This document shows, piece after piece, positions 32,498 through 40,219 of a stretch of 64,000 nucleotides of DNA; within the stretch, counting starts at the first letter, position 1; each line of letters begins with the position of its first letter. The DNA is from Paenibacillus spongiae (lineage in GTDB: Bacteria > Bacillota > Bacilli > Paenibacillales > Paenibacillaceae): the NCBI RefSeq assembly GCF_024734895.1, contig NZ_CP091430.1, forward strand, positions 85,001 to 149,000, given 5' to 3'. Under the pieces are notes generated by a model. That model saw nothing but the letters and a program-made list of their open reading frames with translations. It ran no database searches and was not told the origin of the DNA. Position numbers and translations under genes: made by a program.

Positions 32498-32580
32498 TAG
32501 GAGTCTGCCGAGGGACAAAAACTGGTGCGTCTAGGAGTCTGTCCGACGAGGTGAAAGGTTTCGTCAGGGCAGACTCCTAG
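32498..32580. repeat. TAGGAGTCTG repeat with 19-bp hairpin
   Basis: TAGGAGTCTG occurs directly repeated at 32498-32507 and 32532-32541, and inverted at 32579-32570. The last two form a hairpin: 32531-32549 pairs with 32561-32580 with one bulged base and one G-U pair. No T run follows on either strand. It lies between the divergent motA and the gene at 32755. Confidence 0.8.
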
Positions 32581-32754
32581 CTGACAAGATAAACAGTTTT
32601 TTAAGGCAACTCTGTTCTATATTAATTATCGACAGAAACGAGCCGTAGATTAGAGCAAAATGGATGTTTTACGCGGGTAATGTTAATTTTCCGCGGATTT
32701 CGTGTAGAATAGTTGTAAAGAAGGACAAATCCAAGCGAAGGTGGTCCGTTCATA

Positions 32755-33048
32755 ATGGGCGTAAAGCACGCTAGAGAGTATAAAGATATATTGGAAGAAT
32801 TGAAAGAAGCGATTGGGTCGATCGATGACGGGTACCGGTTCTTCGATATGGAATCCGATGAGTGGGAAGCGTTGGCCGAGCCTGAGCGCATGGATGTCAT
32901 GGAGGCGCTCGCGGACGATGTGTTCTATGGGCTCGGCGTAGAGCCGATCATCAAAGTAGGCGGCGGCATGGTTGCCTACCGGCAGAAGCATCATTGTATC
33001 GAAGTGTCCGTGGACGGCAGGGAAAGCCGCATCATTCGTTTAATTTAA
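32755..33048 (+). CDS. Small conserved hypothetical protein
   Basis: I do not recognise this 97-residue soluble, acidic protein. The N-terminal half is helical and rich in Glu/Asp (YKDILEELKEAIGSIDDGYRF), and the C-terminal part predicts two or three beta strands (PIIKVGGGMVAY, CIEVSV, SRIIRLI). AAGGTGG lies 10 bases before the start. It is followed after 20 bases by the pterin dehydratase gene, probably in one transcript. Confidence 0.7.
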   Translation: MGVKHAREYKDILEELKEAIGSIDDGYRFFDMESDEWEALAEPERMDVMEALADDVFYGLGVEPIIKVGGGMVAYRQKHHCIEVSVDGRESRIIRLI

Positions 33049-33068
33049 CCTGTGGGAGGGGAAGAACG

Positions 33069-33371
33069 ATGGGCAAAATGGAGAAGATGCCTCCGGCATC
33101 CGCGGACGAGGCAATCGCCGCATTGGATGGATGGGAGCGCGAGGATGAGAAGTGGATTCGCCGGAGCTACCGGTTTAAGACGTTTCCGGATGCGGTCTCG
33201 TTCGTGAACCGGGTAGCGGCCATTGCCGAGGAGATGGTTCACCATCCCTTCATCTCCATTGACTATAAGAAAGTTACGCTGAGGCTGACATCCTGGCACG
33301 CGGGTGGATTAACCGAGCTCGATATGGTCTCTGCACGCAGATATAATGAAGCGTATACAACGGAGTCTTAG
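33069..33371 (+). CDS. Pterin-4a-carbinolamine dehydratase-like protein
   Basis: The family removes water from 4a-hydroxytetrahydrobiopterin. The 100-residue length fits. The signature is present as HHPFISIDYKKVTLRLTSW, followed by HAGGLTELD, which contains the histidines of the active site. Firmicutes often lack aromatic amino-acid hydroxylases, so the actual substrate may be another pterin such as a molybdopterin precursor. ATG 33069 is chosen because GGGAGGGG lies 8 bases before it and it gives the family length. Confidence 0.88.
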   Translation: MGKMEKMPPASADEAIAALDGWEREDEKWIRRSYRFKTFPDAVSFVNRVAAIAEEMVHHPFISIDYKKVTLRLTSWHAGGLTELDMVSARRYNEAYTTES

Positions 33372-33487
33372 TTCGATCGACGGCAGCTGCTGTCGACTGG
33401 GGAGATGCAAGGGCGCATTCGTCTCGGGCCGAATGCTGTCGATACCGATTGCCGACGAAGCAGATAAAATAAAGTCGACGAAAATGG

Positions 33488-33525
33488 AAGCCGATTTTGG
33501 ATTGTATCCGGGATCGGCTTTTTTT
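33488..33525 (+). terminator. Terminator after the pterin dehydratase gene
   Basis: AAGCCGAT (33488-33495) pairs with ATCGGCTT (33513-33520), with GGAT/ATCC pairing inside, followed by a T run. Confidence 0.9.
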
Positions 33526-33640
33526 GGCGTTCAGATACGTTTATAAATCTAACGCATTAAGTTACTTTCGATATGAAAACATAAGGAATTTCGATTTTCA
33601 CATACGAAATCTATTGAATACAACAAAAACCTCTGTTATA

Positions 33641-33670
33641 TTGGCAGAAACATGTTATATAATATAACAT
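33641..33670 (+). promoter_or_regulatory. Promoter with palindromic operator before the amidase-like gene
   Basis: TTGGCA (33641-33646), a 16-base spacer and TATAAC (33663-33668). ATGTTATAT-A-ATATAACAT (33652-33670) is a perfect 19-base palindrome covering the spacer and -10, so it is probably an operator for an unknown regulator. Confidence 0.6.
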
Positions 33671-33702
33671 ATACTAATCAGTGATCAGGGGAGGATGTCT
33701 GA

Positions 33703-35265
33703 ATGAAGAAGAATACGAAGAAAATCAAGTTAGCGGTCATCGCAACGTTATCCTGCTTAGTCATGCAATCCATGAGCGTCTCGCCGTTATATGTCGAAGC
33801 TGCCGGCAGTTCGTCTGACCGTCCTCAGACCCATCGTCTGCCGGCTAATGCGGATAACGTCCGCTGGGGCAACATCGGGGTAGGGAAGCCGGCTCTGAGC
33901 GTTAACTCCGGGGATATCATCACCGTAGAAGCCGTGACCCATCACTCTGGCGACGATTACGAACGGATGATTGAAGGGGATGCAGGGGTCGAAGATATTT
34001 TTCATTGGACAAAAGAAGAGAAGAACGAATCCGAACGCGCCCCCGGGGTACATATTCTGACGGGGCCGATTGAAGTCAAAGGGGCGGAGCCGGGCGATGT
34101 CCTGGAGGTGCGGATACTGGATTTGAATCTGCGTCCCAGCGGGAATCCGGCCCACAAGGGCAAGACGTACGGCTCTAACGCTGCAGCTAACTGGGGCTAC
34201 CTCTATGGAGACATGGTTGAGGAGCCGAAGACTCGCGAAGTGATCACGATCTACGAAATGGAGACGTACGGCTCTGCCAATTATGCGAAAGCGGCTTACA
34301 GCTATACCTGGACTCCTCAAACCGACCCGGACGGTAAGGTTCATGATACGATCGATTATCCCGGCGTCGTCGTCGACCACGATACGGTCGTGAAGAATAC
34401 GGATATATTGAAGGATGTCCGAATTCCCGTTCGACTGCATTTCGGTACGATGGGCGTGGCGCCGAAGGAAGCGGATGTCGTCGACTCCGTGCCGCCTTCC
34501 TATTTCGGAGGAAACATTGACGATTGGCGCATCGGAGAGGGAGCGACGATGTACTATCCCGTATCGGTGCCCGGCGCGCTGCTGTCGGTCGGCGATCCGC
34601 ATGCCGCTCAAGGGGATTCGGAGATGAACGGAACGGCGATCGAAACCTCGCTCACGGGAGATATCCAAGTAATTCTGCATAAGAAGAACCAGCTGGACGC
34701 CAAGCTGGACGGTCTTAGCTTTCCGCTGCTCGAAACGGAGAAGGAATGGGTTCTCCATGGCTTCAGCTATGCGAACTATTTATCCGAGCTTGGCGAAGAA
34801 GCCCAACAAACCATCTATAAGAACTCATCCATCGATAAAGCAATGAAGGATGCTGCCTATAAAACGAGACGTTTCCTCATGGACGGCATGGGGCTGACGG
34901 AGGATGAAGCCTATTCACTCATGTCGGTTGCCGTAGATTACGGCATAACGCAGGTGGTCGACGGGAACTGGGGGGTGCATGCATCCATTGACCGCGGCAT
35001 GTTTAACGAGCAGGCGACGAGGCTTGTTACGCTCCGTGACCGTTTCGAGAGTTTCGGCGCGAAGGTCAAATGGAATAACGCGGAGCAGACGGCTGCGATT
35101 ACGTATGGAAGCAATACCCTTGTACTGAAGGCAGGGGCTGCGGAAGCGAGCTTCAACGGCAAGAAGGTAAAGCTATACGCGCCCGTTCGGCTTGAAGAAG
35201 GATCGGTGATGGGATCGGAGTACTTCGTGAAAATTTTTGAAGCAAAGCTGATGACGGCCAAATAG
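33703..35265 (+). CDS. Secreted acetamidase/formamidase-family protein with copper-amine-oxidase-like domain
   Basis: The 520-residue product has a signal peptide (about 1-33, ending near VEAAG). An FmdA/AmdA-type domain covers about 40-400: AVTHHSGD, HILTGPIEVKGAEPGDVLEVRI (landmarks), DPHAAQGDSEMNGTAIE. A C-terminal copper-amine-oxidase N-domain-like module (about 425-518, AKVKWNNAEQTAAITYGS) is a common extracellular stalk in Paenibacillus. The family hydrolyses short amides to release ammonia. The start has GGGGAGG 9 bases upstream, and a palindromic operator overlaps its promoter. Confidence 0.88.
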   Translation: MKKNTKKIKLAVIATLSCLVMQSMSVSPLYVEAAGSSSDRPQTHRLPANADNVRWGNIGVGKPALSVNSGDIITVEAVTHHSGDDYERMIEGDAGVEDIFHWTKEEKNESERAPGVHILTGPIEVKGAEPGDVLEVRILDLNLRPSGNPAHKGKTYGSNAAANWGYLYGDMVEEPKTREVITIYEMETYGSANYAKAAYSYTWTPQTDPDGKVHDTIDYPGVVVDHDTVVKNTDILKDVRIPVRLHFGTMGVAPKEADVVDSVPPSYFGGNIDDWRIGEGATMYYPVSVPGALLSVGDPHAAQGDSEMNGTAIETSLTGDIQVILHKKNQLDAKLDGLSFPLLETEKEWVLHGFSYANYLSELGEEAQQTIYKNSSIDKAMKDAAYKTRRFLMDGMGLTEDEAYSLMSVAVDYGITQVVDGNWGVHASIDRGMFNEQATRLVTLRDRFESFGAKVKWNNAEQTAAITYGSNTLVLKAGAAEASFNGKKVKLYAPVRLEEGSVMGSEYFVKIFEAKLMTAK

Positions 35266-35341
35266 AGAGGATGGGTTGCTTGATTGTCCGGCTGGTTCAG
35301 GTTGGTAACACTTAATAATGCTTAGTAATACAATTCGAGAA

Positions 35342-35390
35342 AATCGCCCTTTATGATGCCTGTAGGAGGCAAAATGAAGGGCGATTGTCT
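35342..35390. terminator. Bidirectional terminator
   Basis: AATCGCCCTT (35342-35351) pairs perfectly with AAGGGCGATT (35377-35386), with GCCT/AGGC pairing inside. It lies between convergent genes. Confidence 0.75.
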
Positions 35391-35412
35391 TGTTGATGTT
35401 TCTTGACTAGAG

Positions 35413-35613
35413 CTATTCCTCCGAAACCTTGGAGAAGAAGGACAGTGCGTATAGCGCAGCTAAGCCAACGATAATATAGACGATTTTGGCGCCGATCGTA
35501 TCCGACCCGTCGAATAACTCTTCGACCAGATTCCATTCGAAAATCCCGATAACCAACCAGTTCAAGCCGCCGAGAATGAGGATAATCAAACTGATGATGT
35601 TCAACGCCTTCAC
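35413..35613 (-). CDS. DUF378-family small membrane protein
   Basis: The 66-residue protein consists of two membrane helices. The first contains IISLIILILGGLNWLVIGIF and the second KIVYIIVGLAALYALSFF, separated by a short acidic loop with FEWNLVEELFG-like sequence, as in the DUF378 family. Its function is unknown. The start is GTG 35613, preceded by GGGGAGG; upstream in-frame ATG 35679 would add an unrelated basic tail. Confidence 0.85.
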   Translation of the reverse strand: MKALNIISLIILILGGLNWLVIGIFEWNLVEELFDGSDTIGAKIVYIIVGLAALYALSFFSKVSEE

Positions 35614-35739
35614 TAAAGTTCGCCTCCCCTGTAAATGTACTGCGGGCGTGTAACATGGCCCTCGCAGGCATCTGCTCATGCAGCTTGCATGCGTTATTCC
35701 CTACAGGGTTATGCGGGAAAGCCGTCGAATAGTACGGAA

Positions 35740-36264
35740 TTAGGAATCGTTTCTCGTGCGGTTGTCCCGAGGTTCGTAGGTCATACAGTGGACGAGCGCC
35801 GTTCCTTGTGTCGAATGCCGTTCATACGTGTCGGTGATGACAAATCCCGCGTCCTTATATACTTTAATCGCCCGCGCATTCCACACATGCACCTCCAGGT
35901 CGATCTCGTCGCCGGGCGCTCTGCTCCGGGCCTCTTGAACGATGGCGGTTATGAAGCTATGGCCCTGGCCTTGGCCGCATAGATCGGGACGCATACCCAA
36001 TCCTAATCGGGTAACGCCAAGAAGGGGGAAGAATTGCGCGAATCCGACAAAGTCTCCGCCAGCATCCAAGACGGCTGCATACTGCATCGCGCGTATGACA
36101 GGATCGCCGAATTCCCGGCCCTCCTGCTTCATCTCCGCCCAGCTGGACCAGTTATAAAAGTCGAACGGCGGCTCATACCGCCAGCTGCAAAGCTGTTCGG
36201 CCAGACGTTCGTCGAGCGGCGTGACGGAGTAAGGTGCTGCGGCTGCGTATTTGCTATCTGACAT
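35740..36264 (-). CDS. GNAT-family acetyltransferase
   Basis: The 174-residue protein carries the GNAT acetyl-CoA binding motif as LGLGMRPDLCGQGQGHSF (about residues 92-109) and the later motif EVHVWNARAIKVYKDAGF. It belongs to the RimI-like group that acetylates N-termini or small molecules; the substrate is unknown. The start at 36264 has AGGAGG 8 bases upstream, while the frame remains open 81 codons further up without support. Confidence 0.9.
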   Translation of the reverse strand: MSDSKYAAAAPYSVTPLDERLAEQLCSWRYEPPFDFYNWSSWAEMKQEGREFGDPVIRAMQYAAVLDAGGDFVGFAQFFPLLGVTRLGLGMRPDLCGQGQGHSFITAIVQEARSRAPGDEIDLEVHVWNARAIKVYKDAGFVITDTYERHSTQGTALVHCMTYEPRDNRTRNDS

Positions 36265-36427
36265 GATGTCAACCTCCTGTGTGAGTAGAGCGGACGTTCC
36301 GATATGACGATGTGCACCATTATAACAAATTACGGTCAAGCATGATAAAATGGGGAAGAGCGCTTCGCTGGCAGCAGCGGGATTAATCGGACTTGTGTAG
36401 GTCGAACTTTGAAAGGGGTAAATAAGA

Positions 36428-37267
36428 ATGGAAGCAATCGTGTCCACAAAGTGGACGTTGGCACGGCTGTACGAACCGGATCTGGTTATTGTGGATTGCC
36501 GGTTCATGATGGGTCAGCCGGATGCGGGGCGTCAAGCTTACGAGGAATCGCATATTCCGGGAGCCGTATATTTGGATCTGGAGAGGGATCTGTCCGGGGA
36601 ATTGGACGAGCATGGCGGGCGGCATCCGCTGCCTGACCCGGCGACGCTGGCACATCGCTTCGCCAAGGCGGGCATCAGCAATGAAAGCCGCGTCGTGGCG
36701 TATGACAGCCAGGGCGGAGCGATGGCTTCGCGGCTGTGGTGGCTGCTTCGCTATTTGGGGCATGACAAGGTAGCCGTCATGGATGGCGGGTTCCCTGCCT
36801 GGCAGGAAGCGGGTTTCCCCGTAACCGCTGAGCAGCGCGTGATCATTCCGGCTTCATTCTATGCCGAAGTCCAGCATGGCATGCTTGCAGAGGTATACGA
36901 TGTTCAGGAGAAGCTGGGTGCGCCGGGCATCGCGCTGGTCGATTCGCGCGAAGCGCCGCGCTACCGCGGCGAGGTCGAGCCGCTCGACCGGGTTGCCGGC
37001 CATATTCCCGGTGCGGTTAACCGCTTCTGGAAGGAAGGCATCGACGATCAGGGGCTGTTCAAGAGCGCCGATGAACAGAAGGAGCGGTTTGCCGATCTGC
37101 AGGATGCCAAAGAGATCATCGTGTACTGCGGCTCGGGCGTAACCGCCTGCCCGAACGTGCTGGCGCTCATGCGAGCAGGCTTCTATAATGTGAAACTGTA
37201 TGCGGGAAGCTGGAGCGATTGGATTAGTTATGAGGGGAATCCGGTTGCGGTAGGGGAAGAAGAATAG
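36428..37267 (+). CDS. Thiosulfate/3-mercaptopyruvate sulfurtransferase (tandem rhodanese)
   Basis: The 279-residue protein has two rhodanese domains (about 8-130 and 155-270). The active-site loop of the second is CGSGVTACPN with the catalytic cysteine near residue 235; the first domain lacks a catalytic cysteine, as usual. These enzymes move sulfur from thiosulfate or 3-mercaptopyruvate to cyanide or thiols. AAAGGGG lies 9 bases before the start. The end of its coding sequence (SWSDWISYEGNP) is echoed by two fragments downstream at 37649 and 41457. Confidence 0.93.
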   Translation: MEAIVSTKWTLARLYEPDLVIVDCRFMMGQPDAGRQAYEESHIPGAVYLDLERDLSGELDEHGGRHPLPDPATLAHRFAKAGISNESRVVAYDSQGGAMASRLWWLLRYLGHDKVAVMDGGFPAWQEAGFPVTAEQRVIIPASFYAEVQHGMLAEVYDVQEKLGAPGIALVDSREAPRYRGEVEPLDRVAGHIPGAVNRFWKEGIDDQGLFKSADEQKERFADLQDAKEIIVYCGSGVTACPNVLALMRAGFYNVKLYAGSWSDWISYEGNPVAVGEEE

Positions 37268-37301
37268 CCGAGTAAGGCATAATAGTATGTACATTGTGAA
37301 T

Positions 37302-37341
37302 ACATCGTCAGGTGGCCGTCACGCCCCGGCGATGTTTTTTT
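37302..37341 (+). terminator. Terminator of the sulfurtransferase gene
   Basis: ACATCG (37302-37307) pairs with CGATGT (37330-37335), and the interior can pair further, followed by seven T. Confidence 0.75.
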
Positions 37342-37648
37342 ATGCCCTGAAGTCAACAAGAGGTCAACGCTCGCGCTCTGAAAACATTTTCATGCGCCCT
37401 CCGACTTGGAGCGAACTGGGCTTCTGTTCGGCTTGGCTTGGTGTACCGTACAGACCTAACAGGCACCAGCATCCTCGCATGCTCCGAGAACCAGTAACGC
37501 TGGCGTGCAGAAACGCAAGCTTTGGGCCTTGGCGACAGGAACGATACACCTCAACAATCATGAGTGGCGATAAAATAAGGCTAGTGGGTCGGGACGTTCG
37601 GTACAGAGCCATATCTCTCACGCCTGTAACCATTTTCAGGACAGAATC
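37342..37648. other. Gene-free stretch between rhodanese gene and rhodanese tail fragment
   Basis: About 300 bases with no supported gene. Open frames on both strands lack ribosome-binding sites and recognisable motifs. No insertion sequence end was seen. Confidence 0.55.
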
Positions 37649-37708
37649 TACAGCTGGAGCGATTGGATTTCTTACAGTGAGAATCCGATTGCGACAGGAG
37701 AAGAGTAA
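37649..37708 (+). pseudogene. Sulfurtransferase 3'-end fragment 1
   Basis: This stretch reads YSWSDWISYSENPIATGEE and stop, aligning with SWSDWISYEGNPVAVGEEE at the end of the intact sulfurtransferase at 36428. No rest of the gene lies upstream in frame. It shares 27 identical bases (37661-37687) with the second fragment at 41466-41492. Confidence 0.8.
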
Positions 37709-37741
37709 GAACTGAGAATCCGCGTCGGACGCGGGTTTGGG

Positions 37742-37795
37742 GGGCTGTGACAGGTTGCCGAGGGGCGAGTAGTTGCGGCCCTCTTCGGAGTTTTT
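37742..37795 (+). terminator. Hairpin repeat R1, terminator-like
   Basis: GGGCTGTGAC (37742-37751) pairs, with two G-U pairs, with GTTGCGGCCC (37772-37781); TTTTT follows at 37791. The element resembles those at 41547 and 59987. Confidence 0.7.
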
Positions 37796-37847
37796 GTTAA
37801 ACAGCTTACAAACAAGGACCCGAGGAAAGCATCTCATCCACGTGTAT

Positions 37848-37886
37848 ACAGAAAGGGTCAACCCGGGTACATCCGCGTTGGCCCTT
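37848..37886. terminator. Possible terminator of the metallophosphoesterase gene
   Basis: CAGAAAGGGTCAAC and GTTGGCCCTTCTG pair imperfectly. There is no T run on either strand, so the function is uncertain. Confidence 0.4.
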
Positions 37887-37891
37887 CTGCA

Positions 37892-39004
37892 CTAACTTTC
37901 CGAATTGGAGAAACGGACATGAATGGACACGATCTCCGCCCGCGATCCGATCCGGATCGGAGGGCCCCAGAAGCCGTAGCCGGAAGATACGATGGAATAA
38001 AGCTGCCCTTTCTGCAAGTGGCCCCAATCATTCTCGAACAACATGCCGGTTACCAAATTGCCGGGCGCGATTTGTCCATAATGCGTATGGCCAGATACCA
38101 TCAAGTCGATGCCTTGCTCCTTCGCGATGTCCAATTCGACCGGTTGATGCTCCAGCATGAACACCGGTCCCGTGCGATCGATGTTTTTCGTCAAATGGAC
38201 CAGCTCCGCTCTCTCCTTATCGCTGTAATCCTTCCGCCCGATCAGCGTCAGCCAGCCTCCAACCTCAATCGTCTCGTCATACAGCACGTTGATCCCGCTC
38301 TCCTCGAGAAGACCGATCAATTCCTCCGTCTCGCCCTTGAACCGGTCATGGTTGCCTAACGAAGCGAAAACGCCGAGAGGCGCTTCGATCCTCGATAAAA
38401 CATCGCCAATGCCCTTGTCTTTGTAAGGGATAATATCATCATCCACAATATCGCCGGGGAGCAGGACGATATCCGGCTTCAATGCGTTTATCTCCATAAC
38501 CATCCGCTGCGCATGGCTTCTTCCCGATAAATAGCCAAAATGCATATCGGACGCCATCACGATATGAAGCTCGCCGTTCTCGGGGCCTTCTTGGTCGATA
38601 GGGATGTCATAGGAACGCACGGTCGGACTATAAGCATTGAAGCTTCCATAACCGATCAGAATGGCCAGCAGGATCAAAGTGGAGATTCCCGACCACTTCT
38701 GGACGGAATGACGAGGCAGCCGTGTCAGCTTCGTTAACCAAACGATGAGGTGAACGAGCGGCAGCAGCATGGCCAATAAGCTGAACAGGGCCAGCCAATA
38801 GCCGCCGATAACGCTTAAAACGGTGGAGCCCGCAACAACTCTGGAAAGAATGAGAGAGCTCGCCAAAAAGACGACGGCCATAATATAGAACAGCCGAAAC
38901 CTGCGCGATACGGCCGGCTTAATCCACGTCCAACCGCTCCATCCAATATAAAATACGATTAAGGCATACAGGACGATAAATACGAGACCGATGACGATAA
39001 ACAT
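37892..39004 (-). CDS. Membrane-anchored metallophosphoesterase
   Basis: The 370-residue protein has four N-terminal membrane helices (about 1-20, 35-58, 62-90, 104-122). A calcineurin-like phosphoesterase domain follows, with the metal motifs ASDMHFG, GDIVDDD, GNHD, H in LEHQP, and GHTHYGQ. It is similar in plan to YkuE/YaeI-type proteins, for which lipid-linked or nucleotide substrates have been proposed. The domain probably faces the outside. The start has GGAGGG 5 bases upstream. Confidence 0.9.
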   Translation of the reverse strand: MFIVIGLVFIVLYALIVFYIGWSGWTWIKPAVSRRFRLFYIMAVVFLASSLILSRVVAGSTVLSVIGGYWLALFSLLAMLLPLVHLIVWLTKLTRLPRHSVQKWSGISTLILLAILIGYGSFNAYSPTVRSYDIPIDQEGPENGELHIVMASDMHFGYLSGRSHAQRMVMEINALKPDIVLLPGDIVDDDIIPYKDKGIGDVLSRIEAPLGVFASLGNHDRFKGETEELIGLLEESGINVLYDETIEVGGWLTLIGRKDYSDKERAELVHLTKNIDRTGPVFMLEHQPVELDIAKEQGIDLMVSGHTHYGQIAPGNLVTGMLFENDWGHLQKGQLYSIVSSGYGFWGPPIRIGSRAEIVSIHVRFSNSES

Positions 39005-39128
39005 GTTGCCCTCCTTAATAAGCTCCTTCTACTATACCTTTCAGTTTCATTCTATACGTAAGAACCCCATGACGGGTTAGCTCTCGCCTTGTATTTCAAG
39101 ATGAGGGCTATTGCTCTATGTATCCGCA

Positions 39129-40055
39129 TTATGGCGAAGCGACTTGGAAGATGACCTCAATGTTCTGATTGTAGTTGCCGAAGCCTTGGCCAAACAGCGT
39201 CAAGCCGCCGACATTGTCGGCATCTGGTCGAACGGCGATGCGAAACGGCATATCGTGGCCAAATAGGGGCTGTATGTCGCGGATTGCCGTATCCGACAGC
39301 TTGATGCCGTCGATGAAGCTGCCATCCTCCGTCACCGATAAGATTTTGAGCAGACCGTATTGGGTTTTATTCGTGTCCGGCCACCAATCCGGATTGAGGA
39401 GGCCTCTTCTGTCGCCAAAGTCGCCGGGGCACGTCCATATGCCAAGCTGCCTGCCGCCGAGCTCGAAGGAAATATCGGACGGCCAATTCTCGTTGCTGCC
39501 AGGCGCTTCCGAGCAAAGCTCCATGGAGATGTCGATCCGGGTAAGCCGCTGTCCAGGCAATAGGTAATTCGGAATCCGGTATTCGACGTATCCTTCGGCG
39601 AACCAAAGCACGTCGGCGTCGAAGCGCTGCGGGTCGGAGAAATATCGGGGATCGTCAAGCTGTCCGATAAAGGAGGACTGCATCGCGAGTCCGCATGTAG
39701 GCTTGACGGAATAATCGGTGTAATGTCCGATGCGTATGGAACACGACAGGGCGTCCCGCCGATTCCCGGTGCGAGCTCGGAAGCCGCCTTGAAAGGATTC
39801 CACTGCAAGCCTGCACAGCTTCTGCCGTCCGTGCTTGCCCGGAGCATGCGTACATACGATCAATCCCGATTCTTCAAGCTTTCGAATATGGATGGTAACG
39901 GTTGCGGACGAGAACGACAGCGCTTCGGCGATTTCCTTCACGCTCATTGCCCGCGTGGCGAGCATATCGAGTATATCCAGGCGCGGCCTGGAAGAGAGCG
40001 CTTCATAGACAAGCAATGATTTGTCGTCAGTAGAGAGATAACGAATGGTAACCAA
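39129..40055 (-). CDS. ArsR-type winged-helix regulator with large C-terminal domain
   Basis: The 308-residue protein starts with a winged helix-turn-helix (about 10-75: RLDILDMLATRAMSVKEIAEAL, then SSATVTIHIRKLEESGLI). The remaining 230 residues look like a beta-rich domain without a familiar motif; it may bind a sugar or its derivative. It is divergent from the enolase-superfamily gene, and the shared intergenic region holds repeated TTTRATTAGT half-sites, so it probably controls that gene and itself. No strong ribosome-binding site was seen (AAAAGGAG overlaps the region 12 bases upstream). Confidence 0.85.
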   Translation of the reverse strand: MVTIRYLSTDDKSLLVYEALSSRPRLDILDMLATRAMSVKEIAEALSFSSATVTIHIRKLEESGLIVCTHAPGKHGRQKLCRLAVESFQGGFRARTGNRRDALSCSIRIGHYTDYSVKPTCGLAMQSSFIGQLDDPRYFSDPQRFDADVLWFAEGYVEYRIPNYLLPGQRLTRIDISMELCSEAPGSNENWPSDISFELGGRQLGIWTCPGDFGDRRGLLNPDWWPDTNKTQYGLLKILSVTEDGSFIDGIKLSDTAIRDIQPLFGHDMPFRIAVRPDADNVGGLTLFGQGFGNYNQNIEVIFQVASP

Positions 40056-40060
40056 CTCCT

Positions 40061-40199
40061 TTTAATTAGTTAAAATGCTAACAAAAAGCGTGAAAAAATG
40101 CAATTCGAATGCATTCCGAGGGATATTCTTGACAGTGGACAAAGGCTGTTTCTATAATTTAACTGAGAGCGCATTTGATTAGTCCGTAAACTAATTAAA
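40061..40199. promoter_or_regulatory. Repeated TTTRATTAGT half-sites in the divergent intergenic region
   Basis: TTTAATTAGT at 40061-40070, TTTGATTAGT at 40174-40183, and the inverse ACTAATTAAA at 40190-40199. The last two form an inverted repeat with a 6-base spacer just downstream of the plus-strand promoter; the first lies next to the regulator start. Confidence 0.55.
40129..40158 (+). promoter_or_regulatory. Promoter of the enolase-superfamily gene
   Basis: TTGACA (40129-40134), an 18-base spacer and TATAAT (40153-40158). Confidence 0.75.
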
Positions 40200-40219
40200 T
40201 TATGGGGAGTGAGACAAGA

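Noticed and set aside
37364-37861. Minus-strand frame of 165 codons over the rhodanese tail fragment
   Set aside because: It runs across the pseudogene fragment, hairpins and terminator, with no ribosome-binding site or known motif.
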